Origin: Candidatus Krumholzibacteriota bacterium
Lineage (GTDB): Bacteria; Krumholzibacteriota; Krumholzibacteriia; LZORAL124-64-63
Direction: 5' to 3'
Assembly (NCBI GenBank): GCA_024277025.1
Contig: JAJRWA010000148.1
Span: forward strand, 1-45,284
Length of the DNA stretch: 45,284 bases
In this document: piece after piece, positions 9,243 through 16,342 of the stretch
Layout of the letters: every line of letters starts with the position of its first letter
How positions within the stretch are numbered: the first letter of the stretch is position 1
Position numbers and translations under genes: made by a program
Notes under the pieces: generated by a model
Databases searched by the model: none
The model's input: only the letters and a program-made list of their open reading frames with translations
What the model was told of the DNA's origin: nothing

Positions 9243-9995
9243 ATGAAGCGAGACGTCCTGCTCCAAGCCCTGCGCGACCTGCCGGCCGGCCGCCGCGTGA
9301 TCACCGCCCTGGATGTTCCCAGCCAGACTGATGCTCTGGCCCTGGCGGCTCGACTGGGCCCCACCGGCGGCTTCGTCAAGGTCGGCCTGCAACTGTTTTC
9401 GGCCGCCGGCCCCGGTGTGGTGCACCGCCTGCAGGACCTGCAGCGCGACGTGTTTCTCGATCTTAAATATCACGACATCCCCAACACCGTGGCCAGTGCC
9501 GCCCGGGTGGCCGCCACTCTGGGCACCAGCCTGTGCACGATGCACGCGGGCAACGGCCGCGCCGCCATGGCCGCCGCCGCCGAAGCCCTGGCCGCCGTGT
9601 CGCCCCATCCGGTGACGGGCCGCCGGCCCGCCCTGCTGGCGGTCACGGTGCTGACCAGCCTGTCCGAAGCTGAAATGCAGGAGGTCAGCCCCTCGGCCGA
9701 CCAACTGCAGGACCGGATCGAGCGCATGGCCAGGCTGGCCTGGCAGAGCGGCTGCGACGGCCTGGTCTGTTCGGCCGCCGACCTGCCCCGCCTGCGGACC
9801 GCCATCGGCCCGGACCCGTTGATCGTCACGCCGGGCATCCGGCCCGCCGGTGCGGCCACCGACGACCAGCACCGGGTCACCACCCCGCGCGAAGCGATGG
9901 ACGCGGGCGCGGATTTCCTGGTGATCGGCCGTCCGATCACCAAAGCTTCTGACCCGGCGGCCGCCCTGGCCGCCATCGCCGCGGAACTGGACTGA
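9243..9995 (+). CDS. pyrF: orotidine 5'-phosphate decarboxylase
   Basis: PyrF makes UMP from OMP in the last step of de novo pyrimidine synthesis. The 250-residue TIM-barrel protein shows ITALDVPSQTDA at the N-terminus, the catalytic Asp-Lys-Asp set in FLDLKYHDIPNTV (D73, K75, D78) and the C-terminal phosphate-binding VTPGIRP and LVIGRPIT motifs. The frame stays open upstream of 9243, but the ATG there gives the usual N-terminus and length. pyrE follows after nine bases, preceded by an AGGAG ribosome-binding site. Confidence 0.96.
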   Translation: MKRDVLLQALRDLPAGRRVITALDVPSQTDALALAARLGPTGGFVKVGLQLFSAAGPGVVHRLQDLQRDVFLDLKYHDIPNTVASAARVAATLGTSLCTMHAGNGRAAMAAAAEALAAVSPHPVTGRRPALLAVTVLTSLSEAEMQEVSPSADQLQDRIERMARLAWQSGCDGLVCSAADLPRLRTAIGPDPLIVTPGIRPAGAATDDQHRVTTPREAMDAGADFLVIGRPITKASDPAAALAAIAAELD

Positions 9996-10004
9996 GGAGC
10001 CATC

Positions 10005-10577
10005 ATGACCGAAGACAAAGTCCTCTCCCTGATGACCGAACTGGGCGCCCTGCACAGCGGGCACTTCCTGCTGAGCAGCGGCCTGCACAGCGATCGCTAC
10101 TTCCAGTGCGCCAAGATCCTGCAGTTTCCCGACCTGGCCCGCGAACTGGGCGCCGCCATGGGTGCGTTCTTTGCCGAAACGCCCCACGACCTGGTGGTCA
10201 GTCCGGCCATGGGCGGCATCCTGATCGGCCACGAGGTCGCCCGTGCCCTCGGCCGCCGCTTTGTCTTCTCGGAGCGCAAGGACGGAATGATGATGATCCG
10301 CCGCGGCTTCGAGATCGCCCAGGGCGAGAAGGTGATCATCGTCGAAGACGTGGTCACCCGCGGCACGAGCCTGCTCGAAGTGATCAAGTGCGTCGAGGAT
10401 GCCGGCGGCGTGGTCACCGGCCTGACCAGCATCATCGACCGCACCGGCGGCGACGTGGGTCTGCCCCTGCCCCTGCAGTCCCTGGCCAGGGTCCAGGTCC
10501 AGACTTTCGAGCCGGACAGCTGCCCCCTGTGCGCCGACGGCGTCGAAGTGGTCAAGCCCGGCAGCCGCGGCAACTGA
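10005..10577 (+). CDS. pyrE: orotate phosphoribosyltransferase
   Basis: PyrE joins orotate to PRPP, the step before PyrF. The 190-residue protein has the N-terminal GHFLLSSGLHSDRYFQCAKI, the SPAMGGILIGHEVA loop, the ERKDG catalytic stretch and the PRPP-binding motif VIIVEDVVTRGTS (residues 110-122). The C-terminal CPLCADG is typical of the PyrE type found in Thermus and many non-enteric bacteria. AGGAG lies five bases before the ATG. It sits in one run with pyrF and pgeF. Confidence 0.96.
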   Translation: MTEDKVLSLMTELGALHSGHFLLSSGLHSDRYFQCAKILQFPDLARELGAAMGAFFAETPHDLVVSPAMGGILIGHEVARALGRRFVFSERKDGMMMIRRGFEIAQGEKVIIVEDVVTRGTSLLEVIKCVEDAGGVVTGLTSIIDRTGGDVGLPLPLQSLARVQVQTFEPDSCPLCADGVEVVKPGSRGN

Positions 10578-10580
10578 TTC

Positions 10581-11336
10581 ATGGCCGCCAGGACACCTGA
10601 CTGGTTGCGCCGCCTGCCGAGGGCGGCGTTGCCATTTGTGCGGTATGGGTGGACGACGGCGGCGGGCCCGGACTTCGGCCACGCGGTGGATTCGGCCGCG
10701 CAGGCTGTCGCGGTGGGCCGCCTGGTCGAGGCGGTTGGCCTGGCCGGCGGCGCCTGGGTCGAGCAGGAGCACGGCGCACGGGTTGTGCGCGCTGAATCAC
10801 CCGGCTGCCTGGGCCGGGCCGATGCCATGTGGACCACCGGACCGGACCTGGGCGTGATTGGCCGCAGTGCTGACTGCCCGTTGATTCTGGTGGGGGGTGT
10901 TGACTCAGGTGGGCACGCGATCTGCGGTTTTGCCCACGCGTCGTGGCGATCGACCGTGGCGCGGATCACTACGGGACTGTTGCGGGAAATGGTCGGCGCC
11001 GGCCTGCGGCCGGACCGGGCTGAAGCACTGATCTGTCCCTCGGCGGGGCCGTGCTGCTACTAAGTGGGGCCTGAAGTGCGGCAAGCCGCCGTGGCCGCTC
11101 TCGGGCTGGCCGCGACCGGGTGGTTTCCCGCGCTGGGCGCAAAATCCGCCTTTGACCTGTGGCAAGCCAATGGGGCCCAGTTGGAAGCGGCCGGGCTGGC
11201 CGCCAGCCGGATTCATCGGGCCGGAGTCTGCACCATCTGCGGCGGCAGCCAGTACCACAGCTACCGTCGGAGCGGCAATTCGGCCGGTCGTTTCGCCGCC
11301 ATTGTCGGCGTGCCCGCTAGCGCCACAACGCCTTGA
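10581..11336 (+). pseudogene. pgeF: PgeF/YfiH-family purine nucleoside phosphorylase (laccase domain), interrupted by in-frame TAA
   Basis: The family (YfiH/YlmD, formerly multicopper polyphenol oxidase) acts on purine nucleosides and helps purge peptidoglycan-precursor errors. The catalytic metal residues are present: H64 in EQEHGARVV, C99 in RSADCPLI and H119 in FAHASWRS. The frame runs 251 codons but has a TAA at 11061-11063. It falls exactly in the family motif G-P-C-C-Y-E-V-G-x-E-V, here CCY, stop, VGPEV, so a GAA to TAA change would account for it. Downstream residues (KSAFDLWQANGAQLEAAGL, then CTICGG and FHSYR-like YHSYRR) are conserved and in frame, so the rest is not decayed. The 160-residue fragment would lack the C-terminal domain. 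The end overlaps the convergent lipoprotein gene by 20 bases. Confidence 0.85.
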
Positions 11337-11973
11337 CCGAGCCCCAGTTGTCGAGTTCTGATCCCTTGCGAAAACTATCCGTCAGGTCCAAAACGCCCAG
11401 CAACTGCCAATAGATGCGCGGCGACCCTTCATGCAGCGAATCACGGCCTGCCACATAGAACCGGACCGTGCCTGAGACCATCATCGAGGCGAAGCCCGGC
11501 CGGTCCCACCGAAATATGACTTCGAAATTGCCAAACCGGGTGTTGGGAATCGCGTCGTCCGGCAACGAGACGGCCCACGCCCCCTGCTGCGCCAGCACAT
11601 CCACGCTGATGCTGCCGGTTGCGGGAATCGAGACGCCGTCCGGATCGGTAACCGGTTCCCCGGCAAACATGCGTCCAGCACTCCGCAGCTCTTCGTCCCG
11701 ATCCAGATCAGGCCCCAGGTCGGGATACGAAGCAACGGTCGTCGGCTGCAGAATCATCTTGTAGTCCGGATGCAGCAGATCCCGATACGAGTCAATATCC
11801 ATGTCTTCATAGGCCGTGACAAAATTTGCCATGAGCTGGTCTTCACTGCCGGGAAACGGCAGGCCGGCGTCGACCGGAACGAGCGGGTCGGGATCATCCG
11901 AGCCGCAGCCGGCTCCGACAACAAGGATCATCAACAGCGAAACAAGGAAAACGCAGCCACGCAGACGCAACAT
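11317..11973 (-). CDS. putative lipoprotein with NTF2-like region
   Basis: A 218-residue predicted lipoprotein of unknown function. A hydrophobic leader (CVFLVSLLMILVVGAGC) ends in a lipobox VGAGC; the Asp-rich stretch after the Cys suggests display outside the inner membrane. The region beginning FVTAYEDMDIDSYRDLLHPDY looks like the first helices of an NTF2/SnoaL-type cone fold, seen in many secreted proteins of this kind. The ATG at 11973 is preferred over the one at 11991 because GGAG lies eight bases before it. It is transcribed alone, convergent with pgeF. Confidence 0.7.
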   Translation of the reverse strand: MLRLRGCVFLVSLLMILVVGAGCGSDDPDPLVPVDAGLPFPGSEDQLMANFVTAYEDMDIDSYRDLLHPDYKMILQPTTVASYPDLGPDLDRDEELRSAGRMFAGEPVTDPDGVSIPATGSISVDVLAQQGAWAVSLPDDAIPNTRFGNFEVIFRWDRPGFASMMVSGTVRFYVAGRDSLHEGSPRIYWQLLGVLDLTDSFRKGSELDNWGSVKALWR

Positions 11974-12089
11974 TTCAAGATCTCCATTCAAAAAAACAAC
12001 AACCGACGCTAACCCCTATCGAAACAAGCGTCTCGGCATCCATCTCCTCACCGGCGGACCAATCTCAGACTATACGTCTCCATAGCACC

Positions 12090-12113
12090 GGAGCCCGCCG
12101 GCCGGCGGGCTCC
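12090..12113. other. perfect 24-base palindrome, possible terminator stem
   Basis: GGAGCCCGCCGG is followed directly by its reverse complement. It lies 60 bases after the OmpA-like gene stop and before the lipoprotein gene. There is no T-run on either side, so if it stops transcription it is not a classic intrinsic terminator; an operator is the alternative. Confidence 0.4.
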
Positions 12114-12172
12114 CCAGAGGTTGATCTGATCATAGGCTATCAGGCCCTGCAATTCAAGCGTACCGGCCGCTC

Positions 12173-13126
12173 CTACTCGACGTGTTCGATGACCACCGCC
12201 ACCGAACCATCCATCTCCGCCCGCAGATCCGGCTTCTGCACCGCCTCGGTCTCCACCTGTTCGCGCGGCAGAATCATGCTCTCGGCCAGATAGCTGGCCA
12301 CGACATCGGCCCGCACCTCGGCCAGGGCCTGGGTTTCGGCCGTCACCACGACCCGGATCGGGGAGTACGGATGGCGGCGGATCTCGTCGGTCGAACGGGT
12401 CAGCCATTTCCGGCCCTTGACCGTCAGTTCGCTCTCGTCCCGCACGAAGAGTTCGTCCCCGGCCATGTCCAAGACACGGTTGCCTTCACTGCGGTAGTCC
12501 AGGGCCGGAATGCGGAAACTCACGCCGGCGTGGTTATAGGTGTTGGTGCCCTTGTCCGTCTGGCTGAAGACGTAGCTGTAGGGGTAGCCCACGCGCAGCA
12601 TGTCGCCGTTCTCGCCGCGGCCGTCCCAGACCAGTTCCTGCGGCGCCTTCCTGCCGCCGGTGAAGGTCTTGAACGGGCTGCCGCGGAAATCGATCACCGT
12701 CAGCGACCAGTTCTTCATACGGTGCCCTTCGGGCGGGGCCGGATAAAAGGTCGCCACGGGCTCGCTGGCCATGTCGGGCAGCCACAGATGCGGCGGCTGC
12801 TCGCTGACCAGGCGCTCCAGGTTGTTCAGGTGCGGCTGCAGGCCGCTGACCGGGCTGACGCCCAGGACTTCCTGGTCCATGGCGCTGTAGAACGAATCGA
12901 CCGCCGTCGCATCCAGTTCGAACTCGAAAGTTCCCTTCTCGATCACCTGGCGCACCTCGTTGGTGGCCTCGACGACCATCTCGGGCAGGGCCGCGCCGCT
13001 CTCGCCGCTGTCGGTCCACTGCTCGCCGGCGGCTTCATCCTGGGCGACCGCACTGCCGGCCACGCCCAGCAGGGCCGCCATGGCCAACCACAGGACTACC
13101 GAGTTGATATTTCGCAAGCTGCACAT
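12173..13126 (-). CDS. periplasmic protein with FlgD-like and divergent OmpA-like C-terminal regions
   Basis: A 317-residue secreted protein with a signal peptide ending near GSAVA. The middle (residues about 140-215) has MKNWSLTVIDFRG followed by ELVWDGRGENGDMLRVGYPYSY, the pattern of a FlgD-like Ig fold. The last 100 residues resemble an OmpA/Pal domain in layout (LTVKGRKWL, then ALAEVRADVVASYL), but the usual G-H-T-D stretch that precedes the RA helix is replaced by VVTAETQ, so peptidoglycan binding through the normal Asp is doubtful. It is the last gene after tonB, 12 bases away, in the exbB-exbD-exbD-tonB run, the place a Pal- or OmpA-type anchor would take. Function is inferred from context. 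Confidence 0.65.
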   Translation of the reverse strand: MCSLRNINSVVLWLAMAALLGVAGSAVAQDEAAGEQWTDSGESGAALPEMVVEATNEVRQVIEKGTFEFELDATAVDSFYSAMDQEVLGVSPVSGLQPHLNNLERLVSEQPPHLWLPDMASEPVATFYPAPPEGHRMKNWSLTVIDFRGSPFKTFTGGRKAPQELVWDGRGENGDMLRVGYPYSYVFSQTDKGTNTYNHAGVSFRIPALDYRSEGNRVLDMAGDELFVRDESELTVKGRKWLTRSTDEIRRHPYSPIRVVVTAETQALAEVRADVVASYLAESMILPREQVETEAVQKPDLRAEMDGSVAVVIEHVE

Positions 13127-13138
13127 GACGACGGTCCT

Positions 13139-14473
13139 TTAGTTCAGACGGAAGACGATGGTGATGACGCCCCACTGCTCGACGGCGGCCTGATCCGGCC
13201 CCAGCGAAGCAAAGACGAACTGCTTGATGGCCGCCATGGCGGCCTGGTTCAGATCCCGGTGCACCGAGGTCTGGTCGAAGTACATGTTGTCCTTCACGCG
13301 GCCGTCGGCCTTGACCGTGAAATGCACGGCCACGACGCCCTCCCAGCCCTTTTTCTTGGCGATTGCCGAATAGACGGGCGCCACGCTCTTGAGGATCTTG
13401 CGGCCCTGGATCTGGCCGCTGATGGTCATGTTCACGCCCTTGGCGTCGATCTTGACGTCGGCCACCGCCTGCTGGGCCTTGTCGTTGGTCGCGGCCTGGG
13501 CGACGATTTCCTGTTTGACGGCGGGCTCGGCAATGCGCCGGCGACCACTCAGCGAGCCCCCGCGGCCACCGCCGCCGGAACCGTAGTTCAGCATGGTCTT
13601 GCGCCCGCTCTTCTGGCCGCCGCCCGCACCGCGGGGACCGTCCACATCGACGACACCCTTGCTGCTGGCGGCACCGCCGCGGCTGCCGGAGGCCGGTGCC
13701 AGACCTGCGCTCGGGGCCCGATATGCCGTTTCGCCCGCCGACTTGAGTCCGCCGCCCGCAGCCAGCGCCGCCGAGGCTTCGGCGACCTGCCGGGTCGCAC
13801 GTCCGGTATCACCGGCCGCCAGGACGTCTTCGCCCAGGGCCACCGTGCCGGACTTGCTCTTCAGGCCGGCCTTCTGGGGCGCGAAGGCCCCTGTCGTCCT
13901 GTTTCGCGTCGCGGCAGCCGGTCCACTCACGTCACGCTCCGCCAGTTTCTGCACCGCATCCGGCAGTCGGTTGGCGTCGACAATGGTGCGCGCCTTGGGC
14001 CGTGGCGCCTTGGCGCTCAGTTGGGAGGCGACCGCCAGGGTCTTCTGCTGAACCCTGGGTGTCATCGTGGGCGCCGCCACTTCCACTTTGGCCGCCACCG
14101 GGCGCGCCTCGGGCGCGATCCGGGTCGGCGCCGTCATCCGGGGTTTCGGCTGCAATGTCTGACGCGGTTCGGGACGAGGCGCTTCGGGCGAAGCCTCGGC
14201 CGGAGCCTTCATGGCGCTGTCCGTGTTCACGCCGCGACCAGGCGGCTCGGGACGCAGCCGGGGCTTCTCCTTGAGCTTGACCTTGGCCGCCACATCCTCG
14301 CCGTACTTGGCTTCGATGTAGGCGATCTCGGTCAGCTCGCCGCCTTCGTGAATAATGGCCGCCTGCCGCCCGGCCAGCAGCGCCAGCAGCAGCAGCAATC
14401 CCCCATGCAGCACGAAGCTGGCCGCCATGCCGCCCCCGGTGGAGCGCGAGCGGTCTATGTGTTGCATGATCAT
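13139..14473 (-). CDS. TonB-family energy transducer
   Basis: A 444-residue TonB-like protein. A single N-terminal membrane segment (about residues 16-36, AASFVLHGGLLLLLALLAG) anchors it in the inner membrane. A long Pro/Ala/Lys/Arg-rich linker follows (about 60-260), then a Gly-rich hinge (GSGGGGRGGS near 300) and the C-terminal TonB domain from about 345, with GWEGVVAVHFTVKADGRVKD. It is almost twice the length of E. coli TonB because of the linker. It would carry force from the ExbB/ExbD motor encoded just upstream to an outer-membrane partner. The start ATG overlaps the exbD stop as TGATG. Confidence 0.85.
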   Translation of the reverse strand: MIMQHIDRSRSTGGGMAASFVLHGGLLLLLALLAGRQAAIIHEGGELTEIAYIEAKYGEDVAAKVKLKEKPRLRPEPPGRGVNTDSAMKAPAEASPEAPRPEPRQTLQPKPRMTAPTRIAPEARPVAAKVEVAAPTMTPRVQQKTLAVASQLSAKAPRPKARTIVDANRLPDAVQKLAERDVSGPAAATRNRTTGAFAPQKAGLKSKSGTVALGEDVLAAGDTGRATRQVAEASAALAAGGGLKSAGETAYRAPSAGLAPASGSRGGAASSKGVVDVDGPRGAGGGQKSGRKTMLNYGSGGGGRGGSLSGRRRIAEPAVKQEIVAQAATNDKAQQAVADVKIDAKGVNMTISGQIQGRKILKSVAPVYSAIAKKKGWEGVVAVHFTVKADGRVKDNMYFDQTSVHRDLNQAAMAAIKQFVFASLGPDQAAVEQWGVITIVFRLN

Positions 14474-14883
14474 CAGGAATCTCCCTCGTCTTTTTCCTTG
14501 GTCGCCAGGGCGATGCGCGGCGCGTGGGCCGCCTCCAGTTCGGCGATCAGGGCTTCGACTTCGCCGTAGGGCAGATTGCGGTCGGCCTTGATCACGGCCA
14601 CCGCACCGGGCGAGTCACTGAACATGGTGCCGAGGTAGGACTGCACATCCGTCAGTTCCAGCAGATCCTCGCCCACCCAGATCTCACGCTCCATGTTGAA
14701 GGTGATCTCGATATTGTCGGTGTCGTCCACCTCGCTGGCCTTGGCCGTCGGCAGATCCACCCCGGTATCCTTGGCCGCCAGGAAGGGCGATATCATCATC
14801 AGGGTCAGCACAACCACCAGGGACACGTTGATGATCGGCACGACCGTGGTTCGGCTCTCGGTCTGGAAAGTACTCTTTCTCAC
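14473..14883 (-). CDS. ExbD/TolR-family protein lacking the conserved membrane Asp
   Basis: A 136-residue ExbD/TolR homologue with one N-terminal membrane segment and a periplasmic domain. Aligning TVVPIINVSLVVVLTLMMIS with the family pattern N-V-T-P-L-V-D-V puts Asn at residue 19, where ExbD and TolR have the proton-carrying Asp. The rest (a VDLPTAK start to the periplasmic part, KADRNLPYGEVEALI) is normal. GTG at 14883 is the start, with GGGAG before it inside the end of the preceding exbD. It probably forms a mixed dimer with the upstream ExbD, which keeps its Asp; that is inference. Confidence 0.85.
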   Translation of the reverse strand: MRKSTFQTESRTTVVPIINVSLVVVLTLMMISPFLAAKDTGVDLPTAKASEVDDTDNIEITFNMEREIWVGEDLLELTDVQSYLGTMFSDSPGAVAVIKADRNLPYGEVEALIAELEAAHAPRIALATKEKDEGDS

Positions 14884-14885
14884 CG

Positions 14886-15314
14886 TTATCTCCCTATCTG
14901 GTTCAGCATGGCCAGGGACTCGGCGCCGCTGGCCTTGGCGATATCAAGCACCTCGACCACGCGACCGAGAATCACGGCGTCATCGGGGGCGATGACCACG
15001 GTCTTGTCCTGGCGACCGGCCAGCTCGTCGGTCAGGCGGGCCTCCAGGGCCTCCACCGCGATGGCGCTCCCGTTGAGAAGCAAGCCCGCGGGTCTGACCT
15101 CGATCGTCAGCAGATCCTCGTCCGGCGCCTCGGTCGGCGTGACGACCGAATTCTCGGACCCGGCCGCCGCCTGGTTCACCTGGAAGCCGTTCCACATCAG
15201 GGCAGGCATGGTGATCAGGAAGACCACGATCAGGGTGGTGGTCACATCCGCCAACGGCGTGATGTTGGCCTCGTTCTGACCCTGCAGGCCGGATTTCTTG
15301 TTGCGCTTAGCCAT
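14886..15314 (-). CDS. exbD: ExbD/TolR-family biopolymer transport protein
   Basis: A 142-residue ExbD/TolR protein with the canonical NITPLADVTTTLIVVFLI membrane segment, including D23, the residue that shuttles protons in ExbBD and TolQR motors. The periplasmic domain has the expected VVIAPDDAVILGRVVEVLD stretch for the DxxxxYxxV region, though Tyr is replaced by Leu. It follows exbB by 23 bases and precedes the second exbD by two bases. With ExbB it should form the ion-driven stator that powers TonB. Confidence 0.92.
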   Translation of the reverse strand: MAKRNKKSGLQGQNEANITPLADVTTTLIVVFLITMPALMWNGFQVNQAAAGSENSVVTPTEAPDEDLLTIEVRPAGLLLNGSAIAVEALEARLTDELAGRQDKTVVIAPDDAVILGRVVEVLDIAKASGAESLAMLNQIGR

Positions 15315-15337
15315 GGTACTGTTCCTCTGCTTCCGCT

Positions 15338-16060
15338 CTAGCCCAGGACCGAACTCAGGGTTTCCTCAATCTCGGAGGCCGCACTGCGGGCCGGTGCGGC
15401 GGCCTTGGCCGGACGCGTTGCCGCAGCGGACTTGCGCGCCTGCATGTACTGGTGCCAGATCGTGAAGAAGGCTTCCCGCGCGTCTTCCAGATGGGCCGTG
15501 CGGGTACGGATCCGACGCACGAAGAAGTTGAACGCCACCGTGGCGATGACCGCCACGACAATACCCGCAGCCGTGGTCATCAAGGCCTCGGACACGCCCA
15601 TGGCCACCACGGCGCCGCCACCACTGCCGGTGCGCGCAATGTCGGCGAAGGCCCGGATGATGCCGACGACGGTACCGAACAGCCCGAGCAGGGGCGCGAT
15701 GTTGCTCATGGTGCCGAGCACGCCGAGGTTGCGCTCCATCTCCACCGTTTCCAGATCGATGGCCGTGTCCAGGCGCTGCTGCAGTTCATCGCGGCTGCGA
15801 TTCATGTGCATCACGCCCTGGGCCATGACCCGCGCCACGGGATTCTTCTGCTGGTTGCAGTAGTCCAGCGCGGCCTGGGGATTGCCGTTCTTCAGGCGGG
15901 CCGACAGCTCGCCCATGAAGCGCCGGGCATCGGTGCCCGAGGTCATGAAGTACAGCACGCGTTCGATCGTGAATCCGACCGTGATGATGGAGCAGACCGC
16001 CAGCACGACCATCGTGGGTGAGGCCAGAAAAAAGTCGACCAATGACATTTCGCCGAACAT
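15338..16060 (-). CDS. exbB: ExbB/TolQ/MotA-family proton channel protein
   Basis: A 240-residue inner-membrane protein with three membrane segments: about residues 10-32, then two in the conserved core, LGVLGTMSNIAPLLGLFGTV and GVSEALMTTAAGIVVAVIAT. The Thr and Pro residues that line the channel in ExbB are visible. The cytoplasmic stretch between the first and second segments is about 70 residues, as expected. A low-complexity Ala/Lys-rich tail of about 40 residues (from MQARKSAAATRPAKAAAPA) is an addition. AAAGGGA lies upstream of the ATG. It opens the energising operon. Confidence 0.93.
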   Translation of the reverse strand: MFGEMSLVDFFLASPTMVVLAVCSIITVGFTIERVLYFMTSGTDARRFMGELSARLKNGNPQAALDYCNQQKNPVARVMAQGVMHMNRSRDELQQRLDTAIDLETVEMERNLGVLGTMSNIAPLLGLFGTVVGIIRAFADIARTGSGGGAVVAMGVSEALMTTAAGIVVAVIATVAFNFFVRRIRTRTAHLEDAREAFFTIWHQYMQARKSAAATRPAKAAAPARSAASEIEETLSSVLG

Positions 16061-16286
16061 GAGTGTGTCCCTTTCTTATCGCGACACCGAAGCCGCAATC
16101 GTTCCATATGCTGTGCCGCAACAGGCCTGCATTGCATATTGCCTGTCCCGCACTTTGAGATGGCCCCCATTCCCCCGATTTGCCAAGGTCTGACGGGCGT
16201 GCAGCGAAAACCGCAAGGTCCGTGCCACGGCGCAGACGGCCTCCGCATGGCGCCGCGTGGCCCATCGTTCCTGAAAAGGGAGCACT

Positions 16287-16316
16287 AAAAAAACCAGGGG
16301 CCGCCGGGCCCCTGGT
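16287..16316 (-). terminator. intrinsic terminator of the surface-protein/PorV/TPR operon
   Basis: On the minus strand a ten-base-pair stem (arms 16316-16307 and 16302-16293, ACCAGGGGCC type, loop of four) is followed directly by seven T. It begins 27 bases after the TPR gene stop and separates that operon from exbB. Confidence 0.9.
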
Positions 16317-16342
16317 CGTTGTTCACCCCTGAGATGTCCGGT

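Noticed and set aside
12000..12172. Additional small gene between the lipoprotein and the OmpA-like gene
   Set aside because: No start with a ribosome-binding site and no homology; the space holds only the 24-base palindrome.
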